The position numbers and the translations under genes were made by a program. A DNA stretch of 64,000 bases from NCBI GenBank assembly GCA_031553225.1, contig JAVBLU010000011.1:1-64000 (forward strand), read 5' to 3'. Of the stretch, positions 55,501-63,970 are shown piece after piece (positions within the stretch are counted from its first letter, which is position 1; the number at the start of each line of letters is the position of its first letter). Under the pieces are notes generated by a model. That model was not told the origin of the DNA and made no database searches. It saw only the letters and a program-made list of their open reading frames with translations. Source of the DNA: JAVBLU01 sp031553225 (GTDB lineage Bacteria > Bacillota > Clostridia > Christensenellales > UBA1750).

Positions 55501-55786
55501 GAGCCTGAGCAAGCTCGCCCCGCTCCTCGCCCCCGGCGCGTGGGACGGCCTGCTGGCCATGGCGGGACGCGTGGCCCGACAGGCCAACGACGCCATCCAC
55601 GCGGGCGTCGTCGCGGCTCTGCCGCTGCAGGTGGGGAGCGACCCGCCCGCGTGTGAGAACTGCACGGAGCCCGGATGCCACCACGCTCTGCTGCCGGGCG
55701 CGGCGCGCAGGCGGGCACAACCCGTGCCCAACGAGGAGATGCGCAAGGTTCTGGAGGAGGAGATGGGCGCAACCGAGGAGGATTAG
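52577..55786 (+). CDS. addB: AddB-type helicase-nuclease subunit (AddA partner not adjacent)
   Basis: A 1069-residue protein of the AddB/RexB family. Walker A GPVGTGKSLR at residues 7-16, FLIVPEQYAADAE, and a C-terminal RecB-type nuclease with GVIDRVDAM and RVIDYKSG near residue 870. The iron-sulfur cluster Cys are FSYCPWAHF near 730 and CENCTEPGC near 1025; the last spacing is one residue shorter than in Bacillus subtilis AddB. With AddA it resects double-strand breaks. The usual downstream addA is missing; a SNF2 helicase is there instead. Start ATG 52577; the frame upstream is a shadow of degV. Confidence 0.88.
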   Translation: MLRILSGPVGTGKSLRVFAEMRAALHEAPLFLIVPEQYAADAEREVIDRLGIPGLGLTGVDVVTPSRLYLRVQDELQLQGLPALDARASGIALAGALQSVQGELGALRRSALQPGFLAPAVRFIAQARSAGISPMDMMQAAEAVGDEALRGRARDLATLYGAHRALVEGRFRDEEDVHRAFIEALPRASFLQGARVYVDRFDVISRAMAQWLAALSRASEVLVVIDACAGHPAYAPMAGMIERVSAAAREAGVEVHLAEHAAPLTRVRPALDHLAAHLLDLSPPRYFSPQEEVALQRAASPRQEADACAARIAALVRGGYRYRDIAVCCDLARYGPLIQHRFTRAGIPFFLDRKSSALAHPSARALLWALEAAVSGWAPEAMLSLLGSGACGLDAQEAQLLRLVAEEIDLRGHHWEMPLPQAFLEAEAAREKLMVRLQALRRRLSSADTARACALAAFSYLEDTDACARLAEESEALAARGALLPAQQARQMWDVLLACLDALVDVLGERPLSPRALPALLEAALSATEVGVIPPEPDQVLISPLERLKTPPIRALFVLGATEDSLPTPPPQALLTDEEMQLLHKALPRRGDALLLSRLRLLSLYARPSDKLIITSPVADESGKAMRPPALLAQFVRLFEGKMGGLLRLSAREGVLSQEDALALAAAAGYGGAGEDERDALAFVRADPVLSGRLTALQRPPEQSPERLPAALCRQLYGPSLSPSRLEKFSYCPWAHFARYALRPRYALTPCPSAFDMGNALHAAMQHGLERLQDADLAALTPDVTAAWAGQDLQDALSAWRERPTYSLGRMAFLRRKSVRTAGRAVYAAALQLRAGAFRPLAMELRFEGGGIEGVIDRVDAMDTAEGRYLRVIDYKSGHTGLRLQDVMLGVKLQLPLYVRAAQQKLEGLSCGLYYMSLKDTPPPRDRTGKNAQPTDALLRSFRLTGWTLQDAVAIAGQDREEAGAVNGVRRNKDGSLSKLAPLLAPGAWDGLLAMAGRVARQANDAIHAGVVAALPLQVGSDPPACENCTEPGCHHALLPGAARRRAQPVPNEEMRKVLEEEMGATEED

Positions 55787-55890
55787 CCGCGTCGCGCGGC
55801 GCTTTGCCGGGGCAGGGCCGGCGTGCGGGAAGCCGCCTGTCGTCACGGGGCGTTATCAATTCTGAAACTTCATCATTTAGGGAGGATTCG

Positions 55891-58800
55891 CTGATTCATC
55901 CGCAGAATATTGCTCGGATACGGCGAAAGGTGAGAGGGCGTTTGCTGCTCAAAGAGGATTTGGAGCATATCTTCGCGCAAAACGGCCAAGCGCTGCGCCA
56001 GGGCGCGCAGCTGGCCGAGCAGCGCCGTGTCTTCTTTACCGGCTACAGCAAGAGCGGCCGCTACACGGCGCAAACCGGGTGGCAGGCGTCTTGGGCGCAG
56101 CTCTCGGCGCGCAGCGAGCTGACCGGCTGCGGCTGCAGCTGCCGCGCGTGCACGCCCGCCGCGCCCTGCACACACGTGGCGGCGCTTTTGTGCTACCTGG
56201 CGCTCAACCCGGGCCAGCAGCGCCACATGCCCACCGATCAGGAGCAGGCGCTGGAGTTTCTGCAGCTGTTCGATCCGCCTCCCGCGCCCGAGGAGATGCT
56301 CCGCCTGGAGCTGTTCCTCACGCTGGCGCAGGATAGGTTCTACCTGGGGCTGCGCATGGGCGAGGGCCGGCTGTACGTCGTGCGCGACGTCAGCCAGCTG
56401 TTCGACGCGATGCGCACGCATAAGCCCCTCCTGTTCGGTAAAGGCTTCACCTTTACGCCGGGGCTTCATCAGTTCGCCCCGGCGGATGAGCGCGCCCTGC
56501 GCTATCTGGCCCAACTGCACGGCGACATGGAGGCCTACGGCGGCATGCCCGCGACCGACCGGCACATGATTCTGACCTTTGCGCAGGTGGAGCGGCTGCT
56601 GCGCACGCGCATGGGCTGCCCCTTCCAGCTGCAGCTGCCTGGCGAGCCGATGCGCGCCGTTACCGCCGCCATGGGCCCGCTTCCGTGTACCTTCCATCTC
56701 TCCGCCCTGCCGGACGGCATCGAGCTGACCACATCGTTTCCCGCGGGCGCGCGCTCTCTTACCCCGAGCGCCGCCTTCCTGTTGCTGCCCGACGAGCGCG
56801 CTCTGGCCGTGCCCGAACGCTTTCGCGGGCTTGTGCAGCGCCATTTGGCCGCCTGCACGCCGCAGGGCGCGTCCGTGCTGCGCTTTACCGGCCCCATGGC
56901 CGAGCGGCTGGTCTCCGAAGCTCTTCCCACGCTTCGGCAGGCCGGGCAGGTGTGCATCGACGATACGCTGGGCGAAAGCCTGCTGCAGGCGCCCATCGAT
57001 GTGCGCATCTATCTGGACGTGGACGGAGCGGGCATTACGGCGCGCGTGGCCTTTGGCTACGGCGAACACACGATAGATCCCTTTGGCCATACGCCCGCGG
57101 GCGGCCCGCTCATCGTGCGCGACACGGCGCAGGAGCGCGCCGTGCTGGACGCCCTGTCGCGCTACGGCTTTACCGTGCGGCCGGGCGGCGCGCAGCTGTG
57201 CGGCGAGGACGCGGCCATCTACGCCTTTTTCGAGGAAGGCGTGGCCGCGCTGCAGGCGCTGTCCACCGTGTACGTAAGCGATGCGTTCGGGGCCATGCGC
57301 CCGCGCCGCGCCGCGCCCCGCGGGCGGCTTGCCGCCAAGGCGGGGGGCATGCTCTTCTCGCTTACGCTGCAGCTGGAGGACGGGGATGAGGAGAACCTGC
57401 GCACCGTTCTGGCCGCCATGCGGGAAAAGCGCGTTTGGGTGCGCCTGCCGGACGGCGCGTTTCTCACCCTGCCCGAGGACGAGGGCTGGCAGGCCATCGC
57501 CGAGGACGCCGGCCCGGACGGCAGCACGGCCATGGGACGCTCGCAGGCGCTGTGCGTGGGCCTCATCGCCCGGCAGGCCGGTTTGGACGTCGATCTGGAC
57601 ATGGAATCGGCCTCGCTTCTGCAGGCCATCGGCGGGCCGGTGCAGCCCCCGCAAACCCTGCGCGGCGTGCTGCGGCCGTATCAGCAGCGCGGGCTTGAGT
57701 GGCTGTGGGGCCTTTACCGCTTAGGGCTGGGCGGCGTGCTCGCCGACGACATGGGCCTTGGCAAGACCGTGCAGGTGCTCGCCCTCATCGACACGGCGCG
57801 TCAGGAGCACGGGCCCATGCCCTCGCTCATCATCGCCCCCACCTCCCTCACCTACAACTGGCAGGAGGAAGCCGCCCGCTTTACCCCGCACCTGAAGGCC
57901 GTAGTGCTGTGCGGGACGCCCGAGGAGCGCCGCGCGTCAGCCATGACGGCGGACGCCGACCTGATCATCGCCTCCTACGCCCAGCTTCGGCGCGACGAGG
58001 ACACCATGAGCGGGCTGAACTTCCGCTTCTGCATTCTAGACGAGGCGCAGCAGGTAAAAAACCCGTTCTCGCAGGGCGCGCGCGCCGCGCAGAAGCTCAA
58101 TGCGCAGGGGCGTTTCGCCCTGACCGACACGCCCATGGAGAACCACCCGGGCGAACTTTGGTCGGTGTTCGCCTTTGCGCTGCCGGGGTATTTGGGCGAT
58201 CTGACGGACTTTATGCAGCGGCACGGCACAGGGCAAAACGCCTCGGTGCTCGCCCGGCGCATCGCGCCCTTTCTGATGCGGCGCTTGAAGAGCGACGTGT
58301 TGCGCGATCTGCCCGATAAGATCGATCACTTGATCTCGGTAGACCTGCCCGACGAGCAGATGGCCGTGTACCGCGCCACGCTTTTGCGCCTGCGCGAGGA
58401 CATTGGCGGCCGTGTGCACGAGGGCGGCGTGTCCTCGGCGCGCATGCGCATTCTGGCGGCCATCACCCGCCTTCGGCAGATCTGCTGCCACCCGAGCTTG
58501 TATCTGGAGGGGTACGAGGGCAGCAGCGCCAAGCTGGACGTGCTGGGAGAGCTGGCCGCGGAGGCGATCCAGGGCGGGCACCGGCTGCTCGTATTCTCTC
58601 AGTTCACCAGCATGCTTCGCCTTATTCACGAAGCGCTCAGCGGCCAGGGCATCGTATGCTTCATGCTCACGGGCGAAACGCCGCCCATCGAGCGCACGCG
58701 CCTGGTAAGCGCTTACAACGGCGGCGAGGGGCAGGTATTCCTGCTGTCACTGAAGGCGGGCGGCGCGGGGCTTAACTTAACCGGCGCCGACACCGTGGTT

Positions 58801-59043
58801 CACTTCGACCCGTGGTGGAACCCGGCCGTGGAGCAGCAGGCCTCCGACCGCGCGCACCGCATCGGGCAAACGCGCGCCGTGCACGTCATCCGCCTGATCG
58901 CCCGCGGGACCGTGGAGGAGCAGGTGGTGCGTTTGCAGGAGCGCAAGCAGCAGCTTATCGACCAGCTCGTGCGCTCGGGCGAGACGCTTCCCTCACAGCT
59001 CACGCCTGCCGACCTGTACGAGCTGCTCATGAACAAAGCATAG
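55891..59043 (+). CDS. SWIM-domain SNF2-family helicase
   Basis: A protein of about 1050 residues. An N-terminal SWIM zinc finger (CGCSCRACTPAAPCTH, about residues 78-95) is followed by a 500-residue linker domain and a C-terminal SWI2/SNF2 motor: Walker A LADDMGLGKTVQ near 620, DEAQ box ILDEAQQVKNP near 717, and DRAHRIGQTRAVHVIRL. The usual TGTP motif reads LTDTPMENH, with Asp for Gly. Bacterial members are linked to DNA repair or chromosome remodelling. No ATG, GTG or TTG lies at sensible spacing after GGGAGGA (55880-55886); CTG 55891 or ATT 55894 appears to be the start. It lies in the place where addA normally follows addB. Confidence 0.85.
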   Translation: MIHPQNIARIRRKVRGRLLLKEDLEHIFAQNGQALRQGAQLAEQRRVFFTGYSKSGRYTAQTGWQASWAQLSARSELTGCGCSCRACTPAAPCTHVAALLCYLALNPGQQRHMPTDQEQALEFLQLFDPPPAPEEMLRLELFLTLAQDRFYLGLRMGEGRLYVVRDVSQLFDAMRTHKPLLFGKGFTFTPGLHQFAPADERALRYLAQLHGDMEAYGGMPATDRHMILTFAQVERLLRTRMGCPFQLQLPGEPMRAVTAAMGPLPCTFHLSALPDGIELTTSFPAGARSLTPSAAFLLLPDERALAVPERFRGLVQRHLAACTPQGASVLRFTGPMAERLVSEALPTLRQAGQVCIDDTLGESLLQAPIDVRIYLDVDGAGITARVAFGYGEHTIDPFGHTPAGGPLIVRDTAQERAVLDALSRYGFTVRPGGAQLCGEDAAIYAFFEEGVAALQALSTVYVSDAFGAMRPRRAAPRGRLAAKAGGMLFSLTLQLEDGDEENLRTVLAAMREKRVWVRLPDGAFLTLPEDEGWQAIAEDAGPDGSTAMGRSQALCVGLIARQAGLDVDLDMESASLLQAIGGPVQPPQTLRGVLRPYQQRGLEWLWGLYRLGLGGVLADDMGLGKTVQVLALIDTARQEHGPMPSLIIAPTSLTYNWQEEAARFTPHLKAVVLCGTPEERRASAMTADADLIIASYAQLRRDEDTMSGLNFRFCILDEAQQVKNPFSQGARAAQKLNAQGRFALTDTPMENHPGELWSVFAFALPGYLGDLTDFMQRHGTGQNASVLARRIAPFLMRRLKSDVLRDLPDKIDHLISVDLPDEQMAVYRATLLRLREDIGGRVHEGGVSSARMRILAAITRLRQICCHPSLYLEGYEGSSAKLDVLGELAAEAIQGGHRLLVFSQFTSMLRLIHEALSGQGIVCFMLTGETPPIERTRLVSAYNGGEGQVFLLSLKAGGAGLNLTGADTVVHFDPWWNPAVEQQASDRAHRIGQTRAVHVIRLIARGTVEEQVVRLQERKQQLIDQLVRSGETLPSQLTPADLYELLMNKA

Positions 59044-59068
59044 CCAAAGGCCTTTTAGGGGGAAGAGC

Positions 59069-59866
59069 ATGGACCACACGGGGCATCGGGCGCGGGTGCG
59101 CGCCCGCTTCCGAAGCGAGGGCCTGGACGGCTTTGAGCCGCACGAGGTGCTGGAGTTGCTGCTCTTTTATGCCATTCCGCGCGCGGACACCAAGCCCATC
59201 GCCTATGAGCTGCTCAACCGCTACGGCAGTCTGTCCGCCGTGCTGGAGGCCGATCCGATGGACCTGCAGCAGGTGCCGGGCGTGGGGGAGGGCGCGGCGG
59301 TGCTGCTCGCGCTTATGGCCCCGCTCACGCGCAAGTATCAGATGGACCGCTACCGCGACAAGCCCTTCATCAAGGGTTTCGCCGACGCGGGCAAGTACGC
59401 CCTTGCCCTGATGGAGGCCCGGCGGTACGAGGTGTTCATGATCGTCTTTCTGGACGCGCAGCAGCGCCTGCTGGGCACCACCCTTCTGGGAGAGGGCACC
59501 CTGGACGAATCGCCCGCCTACGTGCGGCTGGCCGTGGAGGCGGGCATGCGCCACAAGGCGCACTCCTGCCTGCTGACGCACAACCATCCGGGCGGCACGC
59601 TTCGCCCGTCCATGGAGGACATGCGCGCCACCGCGGCCATGGTCACCGCCATGGGCGCGGTGGGCATCACCGTGCACGACCACATCATCGTGGCAGACGG
59701 GCGGTACTACTCCATGGCCAACAACCGCCAGCTGGGGGGCGTTCCCGTGGACTACGACATCGGCATGCCGCCGGAAAAGCTGAGCGCGGCCGGGCGGAGC
59801 GGCGTGAAGGTTGCGGGAAACAGGGGCGTTATGGAGACGCCAGCCCAGGAGACGCCCGATGAGTGA
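59069..59866 (+). CDS. radC: RadC-family JAB/MPN domain protein
   Basis: A 265-residue protein. The N-terminal helix-hairpin-helix region (LEADPMDLQQVPGVGEG) and the C-terminal JAB1/MPN metal site THNHPGGTLRPSMEDMRAT with HDHIIVADGRYYSM are typical of RadC. Role is not settled in the family; association with DNA repair genes here is consistent. GGGGGAAGAGC precedes ATG 59069. It overlaps the next gene by eight bases. Confidence 0.92.
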   Translation: MDHTGHRARVRARFRSEGLDGFEPHEVLELLLFYAIPRADTKPIAYELLNRYGSLSAVLEADPMDLQQVPGVGEGAAVLLALMAPLTRKYQMDRYRDKPFIKGFADAGKYALALMEARRYEVFMIVFLDAQQRLLGTTLLGEGTLDESPAYVRLAVEAGMRHKAHSCLLTHNHPGGTLRPSMEDMRATAAMVTAMGAVGITVHDHIIVADGRYYSMANNRQLGGVPVDYDIGMPPEKLSAAGRSGVKVAGNRGVMETPAQETPDE

Positions 59867-60665
59867 CCCCCTCAAGGGCCGCCCCAACGCCCTGGACGGG
59901 ATAATGGAGTGGCTGACCTTGCCCTGGTGGGCGTCGCGCGCCGTGCTGCGCAACGCCTTTGGCAGAGGCGGCTGCCGCAGGGCCGATATCCGGGTAGCCG
60001 GCACGGGGAAGCGCATGGCCTGCGTGTTCCCCAAGACCGGCGCGGCGCGCCCGCTGGCCGTTGTGTTGCTGCATGGCGGCGGCTGGAGCCTGGGCTGGCC
60101 CACCATCTTTCTGTTTGCGGCCTATCGCCTGGCGCGCGCGGGGTATGTGACCTACCTGCCCGCACACATAGGCGGGGCGACCTACGACGGCATGATCGGC
60201 AACCTGGTCGGCGCGCTGCAACAGATCCCCGCGCGGCGTCTCGTGCTGGTGGGCGTGTCCAGTGCGGCGCAGCTGGCCTGCCACCTGGCGCAGGACCGGG
60301 CGCTGTCGGGCGGCAAGGTGGCGGGCGTTGTGTGCGTCGGCGGGCCTATGGCCATGCAGACGCACTGCGGGCCCATGGTGAGCTGGCTGTTTCGCCGCAA
60401 GGTGCCAAGCGAGGCCCGCCGGCGGGCGCTTGACCCGTGCTGCCTGCTGCGCTCCGGGGCGCAGTGCTTCTACTACCTGCTGCACGGGCGGCTGGATACC
60501 TGGTGCCCGGTGCAGGGCGCGCGGGACTTCGCCGCGATCGATCCATCCCATGTGCGCCTGCGCGAAGCGCCCATGCGGCATACCGCCGTGGTGGGCAGCG
60601 CGTTCTTGGACGATGGCGCGATGGCCGAGGGCTTGTTGAACTGGCTGGAGAAATTACCGATATAA
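59859..60665 (+). CDS. Alpha/beta hydrolase (carboxylesterase-like)
   Basis: A 268-residue hydrolase of the alpha/beta fold. Oxyanion motif LLHGGGWSLG, nucleophile elbow VGVSSAAQLA (Ser in GxSxA), acid region in LHGRLDTWCPV and a His near the end (MRHTAVVGS). It resembles small esterases of the HSL/acetylesterase type; substrate unknown. ATG 59859, inside the end of radC, follows AGGAGACGCCCG. Confidence 0.8.
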   Translation: MSDPLKGRPNALDGIMEWLTLPWWASRAVLRNAFGRGGCRRADIRVAGTGKRMACVFPKTGAARPLAVVLLHGGGWSLGWPTIFLFAAYRLARAGYVTYLPAHIGGATYDGMIGNLVGALQQIPARRLVLVGVSSAAQLACHLAQDRALSGGKVAGVVCVGGPMAMQTHCGPMVSWLFRRKVPSEARRRALDPCCLLRSGAQCFYYLLHGRLDTWCPVQGARDFAAIDPSHVRLREAPMRHTAVVGSAFLDDGAMAEGLLNWLEKLPI

Positions 60666-60684
60666 GGAAACGGGGGGCGGGGGC

Positions 60685-61326
60685 GTGGAAACCTATCAAT
60701 ACGTGCTGCTCGGCCTTGCGGCGCTGGGCTTGCTGTTCTGGGTTCTTTTATTTTTATATGTGCTGATCGGGTATTACCGCGCTGTTCACACCTATCCCGT
60801 GCCCAGCGACGCGATCGTCGTGCTCGGTACGCACCTGCAGGGCGACAAGCCCGGCGCACTGATGCGCCGCAGGCTGGAGCTTGCGCTGCAGCTGTACAGG
60901 GCGGGCGCGGCCAAGTATATCATCGTGTGCGGCGGCAAGCGCCGCGGCAAGCCCCCTACGGAGGCCGTCGCCATGGCGGTGTGGCTCGTGCAGCGCGGCA
61001 TGCCCTCGCGCTACGTTGTGCGGGAGGGGGTCTCCCGCGACACGCGCGAGAACATCACAAACGCCAAGCGCCTGCTCGACCTTTTGGGCTTTCACACCTG
61101 CATCATCGTCTCCAGCGACTTTCATCTGTACCGCGCCATGTCCATCGCCCGCCACCGAGGCATGATCGTCTCCGGCTCGGCCGCCAAGACGCCCGGCGCG
61201 CTCTTTCGCATACGGCTGATCCTGCGCGAAACGCTGGGCTGGTGTAAGATGTGGTTCACCCGTGAGGCTCCCGGCGCACCCCTCGTTCTGCCCAAAATAG
61301 AGGAGGAAGAGGAGGCCGGCGCATGA
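60685..61326 (+). CDS. YdcF/SanA-family (DUF218) membrane protein
   Basis: A 213-residue protein with one N-terminal membrane helix (YVLLGLAALGLLFWVLLFLY) and a DUF218 domain: DAIVVLGTHLQGDKPG, LYRAGAAKYIIVCGG, SRDTRENITNAKRLLD and SSDFHLYRAM. Family members affect envelope integrity, with unknown chemistry. The start is GTG 60685 behind a G-rich site. It overlaps the next gene by four bases. Confidence 0.85.
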   Translation: METYQYVLLGLAALGLLFWVLLFLYVLIGYYRAVHTYPVPSDAIVVLGTHLQGDKPGALMRRRLELALQLYRAGAAKYIIVCGGKRRGKPPTEAVAMAVWLVQRGMPSRYVVREGVSRDTRENITNAKRLLDLLGFHTCIIVSSDFHLYRAMSIARHRGMIVSGSAAKTPGALFRIRLILRETLGWCKMWFTREAPGAPLVLPKIEEEEEAGA

Positions 61327-62456
61327 GCGCGGAGGCGACGCTGTACAAAGGCACGCCCCTGATACAAACGCCGCGGCTTGTGCTGCGCAGGCCGAGCCTT
61401 GAGGACGCTCCGGACGTGTTCGCCTACTCCATGGACGAGCTGGTGACGCGCTACACCTACATCGAGGAGCCCGGTGAGCTGAAGGCGACGCAGGCCATGC
61501 TTGCGGATACCCTAAACCGCCTGGACGAGGACCGCTTTGCCCGCTGGCACATCGTGCCGCGCGGTACGGCCCGTGTGGTGGGGGCCATCCAGATCCGCTA
61601 CACCGACCTGAGCGCGGGTGTGGCGGAGGTCGCCTACGTGCTTGCGCGCGCGTGGTGGGGGCAGGGCATTGCCACCGAGGCGCTCGTCGCCGTGCGTGAT
61701 TTCGCCTTCGATGTGATGGGGGTGCAGCGCCTGTGCGCCGACCACATCCTGCAGAACGCTGCCTCCGGCCGCGTGATGGCCAAGGCGGGCTTCCTTTTTG
61801 AGGGCGAGCTGCGCGACAGCAAGCTCATCAAGGGCGAGCTGCGCACCATGCGCGTGTACGGCATGCTGAGCGAGGACCGCAGGACGCCTGCCGACAAGGA
61901 ACCGCCGCTCTTTCGCGGCTGTCCGCCCCTGTGCACGCCGCGGCTGCTTCTGCGGCGGCTGTCCCACCGCGACGCCCCGGACGTGTTTGCCTATGCCTGC
62001 GATCCGGAGGTGACGCGATATCTTCCCTGGGCGCGCCACACGGATATGGCCGAGACGAACGCTTTCATCGCGTCCTCGGCCGCGGCCGTGGAGCGCGACG
62101 AGATCGCTGACTGGGGCATCGCCCTGCGCGCCACAAACCGCGTGATTGGAACCATCGGCGTGGTGCGCTGCGACAGGGATCACGGCTGGGCCGAGATCGG
62201 GTACGTGCTGCAGCGCGATTTCTGGAACCAGGGCATCGCCACGGAGAGCTGCCGCGCGGTGCTGGGCTTTTGCTTCAACGAGGTCGGTTTTCACCGCGTG
62301 CAGGCCCGCTGCTGCACGGATAACGCTGCCTCCGCCCGCGTTATGGAAAAAATAGGAATGAAGCGGGAGGGCGTGTCCCGGGAGGCGCGCCGTCTGAAGG
62401 GCGCCTTTGCGGACTACGCGCACTTTGCCATACTGCGCCGGGAATACGCCCCGTAG
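61323..62456 (+). CDS. Tandem double GNAT (RimJ-like) acetyltransferase
   Basis: A 377-residue protein made of two full RimJ/RimL-type GNAT domains. Domain 1 (about 10-185) begins LIQTPRLVLRRPSLEDAPDVFAY and has ARAWWGQGIATEAL and NAASGRVMAKAGF. Domain 2 (about 200-375) begins LCTPRLLLRRLSHRDAPDVFAY and has QRDFWNQGIATESC and NAASARVMEKIGM. The two are clearly duplicates. Both keep the acetyl-CoA loop (QGIATE), so both may be active. Likely an N-terminal or small-molecule acetyltransferase. ATGA overlap with the YdcF gene. Confidence 0.88.
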   Translation: MSAEATLYKGTPLIQTPRLVLRRPSLEDAPDVFAYSMDELVTRYTYIEEPGELKATQAMLADTLNRLDEDRFARWHIVPRGTARVVGAIQIRYTDLSAGVAEVAYVLARAWWGQGIATEALVAVRDFAFDVMGVQRLCADHILQNAASGRVMAKAGFLFEGELRDSKLIKGELRTMRVYGMLSEDRRTPADKEPPLFRGCPPLCTPRLLLRRLSHRDAPDVFAYACDPEVTRYLPWARHTDMAETNAFIASSAAAVERDEIADWGIALRATNRVIGTIGVVRCDRDHGWAEIGYVLQRDFWNQGIATESCRAVLGFCFNEVGFHRVQARCCTDNAASARVMEKIGMKREGVSREARRLKGAFADYAHFAILRREYAP

Positions 62457-62482
62457 CGCAGCCGGCCGCCGTGGTATGAACG

Positions 62483-62515
62483 CACCCCCGCCGCATACAT
62501 TTGCGGATGGGGGTG
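62483..62515 (+). promoter_or_regulatory. Hairpin covering the ribosome binding site of the peptidase gene
   Basis: CACCCCC-G-CCGCA (62483-62495) pairs with TGCGG-AT-GGGGGTG (62502-62515). The 3' arm contains the GGGGG that serves TTG 62522. It could hide the ribosome site, or be a terminator with a poor T-run for the operon upstream. Confidence 0.5.
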
Positions 62516-62521
62516 TTGCCG

Positions 62522-63970
62522 TTGAAAAGGCGCATTTGGCCGCTGGCGCTCGCGCTGTGTTTGCTGCTCTCCGCCTGCGGCGTTCGCCCTGCCCGGGCGC
62601 AGGAGGGGCGGAGCCGCCACACGATCGACTGCCTGCTCAGCCTTTCGCCCGGCGGCGCGCCGCGCGTGGAGGCCGCGCACCGCATTGTGTACACGAACGG
62701 GACGGGCGGCACGCGCACGGACGTGTCGCTCAGCCTGTGGGCCAGCGCATATCAGACGCAGCAGACCGCGCCCTTCGAGCCGGCCTCCTTTTCCGACGCC
62801 TATCCCCAGGGATTCTCGGCGGGCGGCATCGACGTCCGCTCGGTTACGGCCGACGGCGTGGCCGCGCAGACCGCCATGGGGAACGGGCCGCACATGCTCG
62901 TGGCTCTGCCAAAGCCTCTGCCGCCGGGCGGCACGCTCACGCTGGAGCTGCGCTACCGCCTGACGCTGCCCTGCGCGCAGGGGCGGTATGGGTACGGCGA
63001 GAACACAATCAAGCTGCTCAACGCCTTTCCCCTGATTGACCCGTGGGACGGCGCGGCCTGGGTGCAGCACCCTTACGGCGCGGTCGGCGACCCGTTCGTG
63101 AGCGAGGTGGCCGACTTTGCGCTGCGCCTGCGCGCGCCCTCGGATTTTCGCGTGTGCGCTACGGGCGAGACGGTACGTGAGGAGAACGACGCGGGGGTGT
63201 CCGCGTACCTGATTACCGCCGAGCGCGTACGGGACGTGGGCATCGTGCTCAGCCGCGACGCGGGATTGGCCCGGCGCGAGGTGGAGGGCGTGTGCGTGCT
63301 GTCCGTCGCACCGGACGATGAGAGCGCCGAGCGCGCACTGCAGACCGCCGTCCAGTCGCTGCAGACGTTTGGCGGCCTGGCGGGCGCGTATCCCTACAAG
63401 ACCTACACCGTGGTGGCGGCGGACTTTTTCATCGGCGGCATGGAGTACCCCGGCCTGTCGGTGGTGGACCGCGGCCTATACCGTGAGAGCCGCGCGGAGA
63501 CGCTGGCCTTCGTTGTGGCGCACGAGACGGCGCACCAGTGGTTTTACGCTTTGACGGGGAGCGACCAAACCCTGCGGCCGTGGCTGGACGAGGCGCTCAC
63601 CCAGCAGCTTACCTTGCGCTACTATGAGCTGGCGCAGGGTAAGGAAGGGTACGAGCGCGCCGTGCAGCGATTTGTGAGGCCGTACATCGCCCTGGCCGAA
63701 CAGCCCGGCATGCCGCCCGTCAGCGCGCCGCTCGCCGAGTTTGCCGACAACGTGGCCTACGACGCGGTGGTGTACGAAAAGGGCAGCCTGCTTCTGGAGG
63801 AGCTGCGCGCGGCCATGGGCGCAAAGCGTTACGACCGATTCCTGCACGACTACGCCCTTGCGCACCGCTATCAAATCGCTACGGACAAAGATTTTTTTGC
63901 CGCCCTCGCCCGGTCCGCGGGCAAGCCCGCAGCCGAGCGCTTTGCGCGAGAGCTGGGCGAGCGCCCCTAG
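62522..63970 (+). CDS. M1-type metallopeptidase lipoprotein
   Basis: A 482-residue lipoprotein peptidase. Signal LKRRIWPLALALCLLL ends in the lipobox LSAC, so it is anchored on the outer face of the membrane. The N-terminal part is a beta domain; the catalytic part has the gluzincin motif HETAHQWF and the third zinc ligand in WLDEALTQQ, with GGMEYPGLSVV (GxMEN-like) upstream. It fits M1 aminopeptidase-like proteins, shortened at the C-terminus. The start is TTG 62522 (LKRR), as GGATGGGGG lies upstream. A GC-rich stem begins at 63980 and runs to the window edge, possibly its terminator. Confidence 0.82.
   Translation: MKRRIWPLALALCLLLSACGVRPARAQEGRSRHTIDCLLSLSPGGAPRVEAAHRIVYTNGTGGTRTDVSLSLWASAYQTQQTAPFEPASFSDAYPQGFSAGGIDVRSVTADGVAAQTAMGNGPHMLVALPKPLPPGGTLTLELRYRLTLPCAQGRYGYGENTIKLLNAFPLIDPWDGAAWVQHPYGAVGDPFVSEVADFALRLRAPSDFRVCATGETVREENDAGVSAYLITAERVRDVGIVLSRDAGLARREVEGVCVLSVAPDDESAERALQTAVQSLQTFGGLAGAYPYKTYTVVAADFFIGGMEYPGLSVVDRGLYRESRAETLAFVVAHETAHQWFYALTGSDQTLRPWLDEALTQQLTLRYYELAQGKEGYERAVQRFVRPYIALAEQPGMPPVSAPLAEFADNVAYDAVVYEKGSLLLEELRAAMGAKRYDRFLHDYALAHRYQIATDKDFFAALARSAGKPAAERFARELGERP

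Noticed and set aside
55873..57654. Minus-strand open frame of 593 codons opposite the SNF2 gene
   Set aside because: Antisense shadow without motifs.
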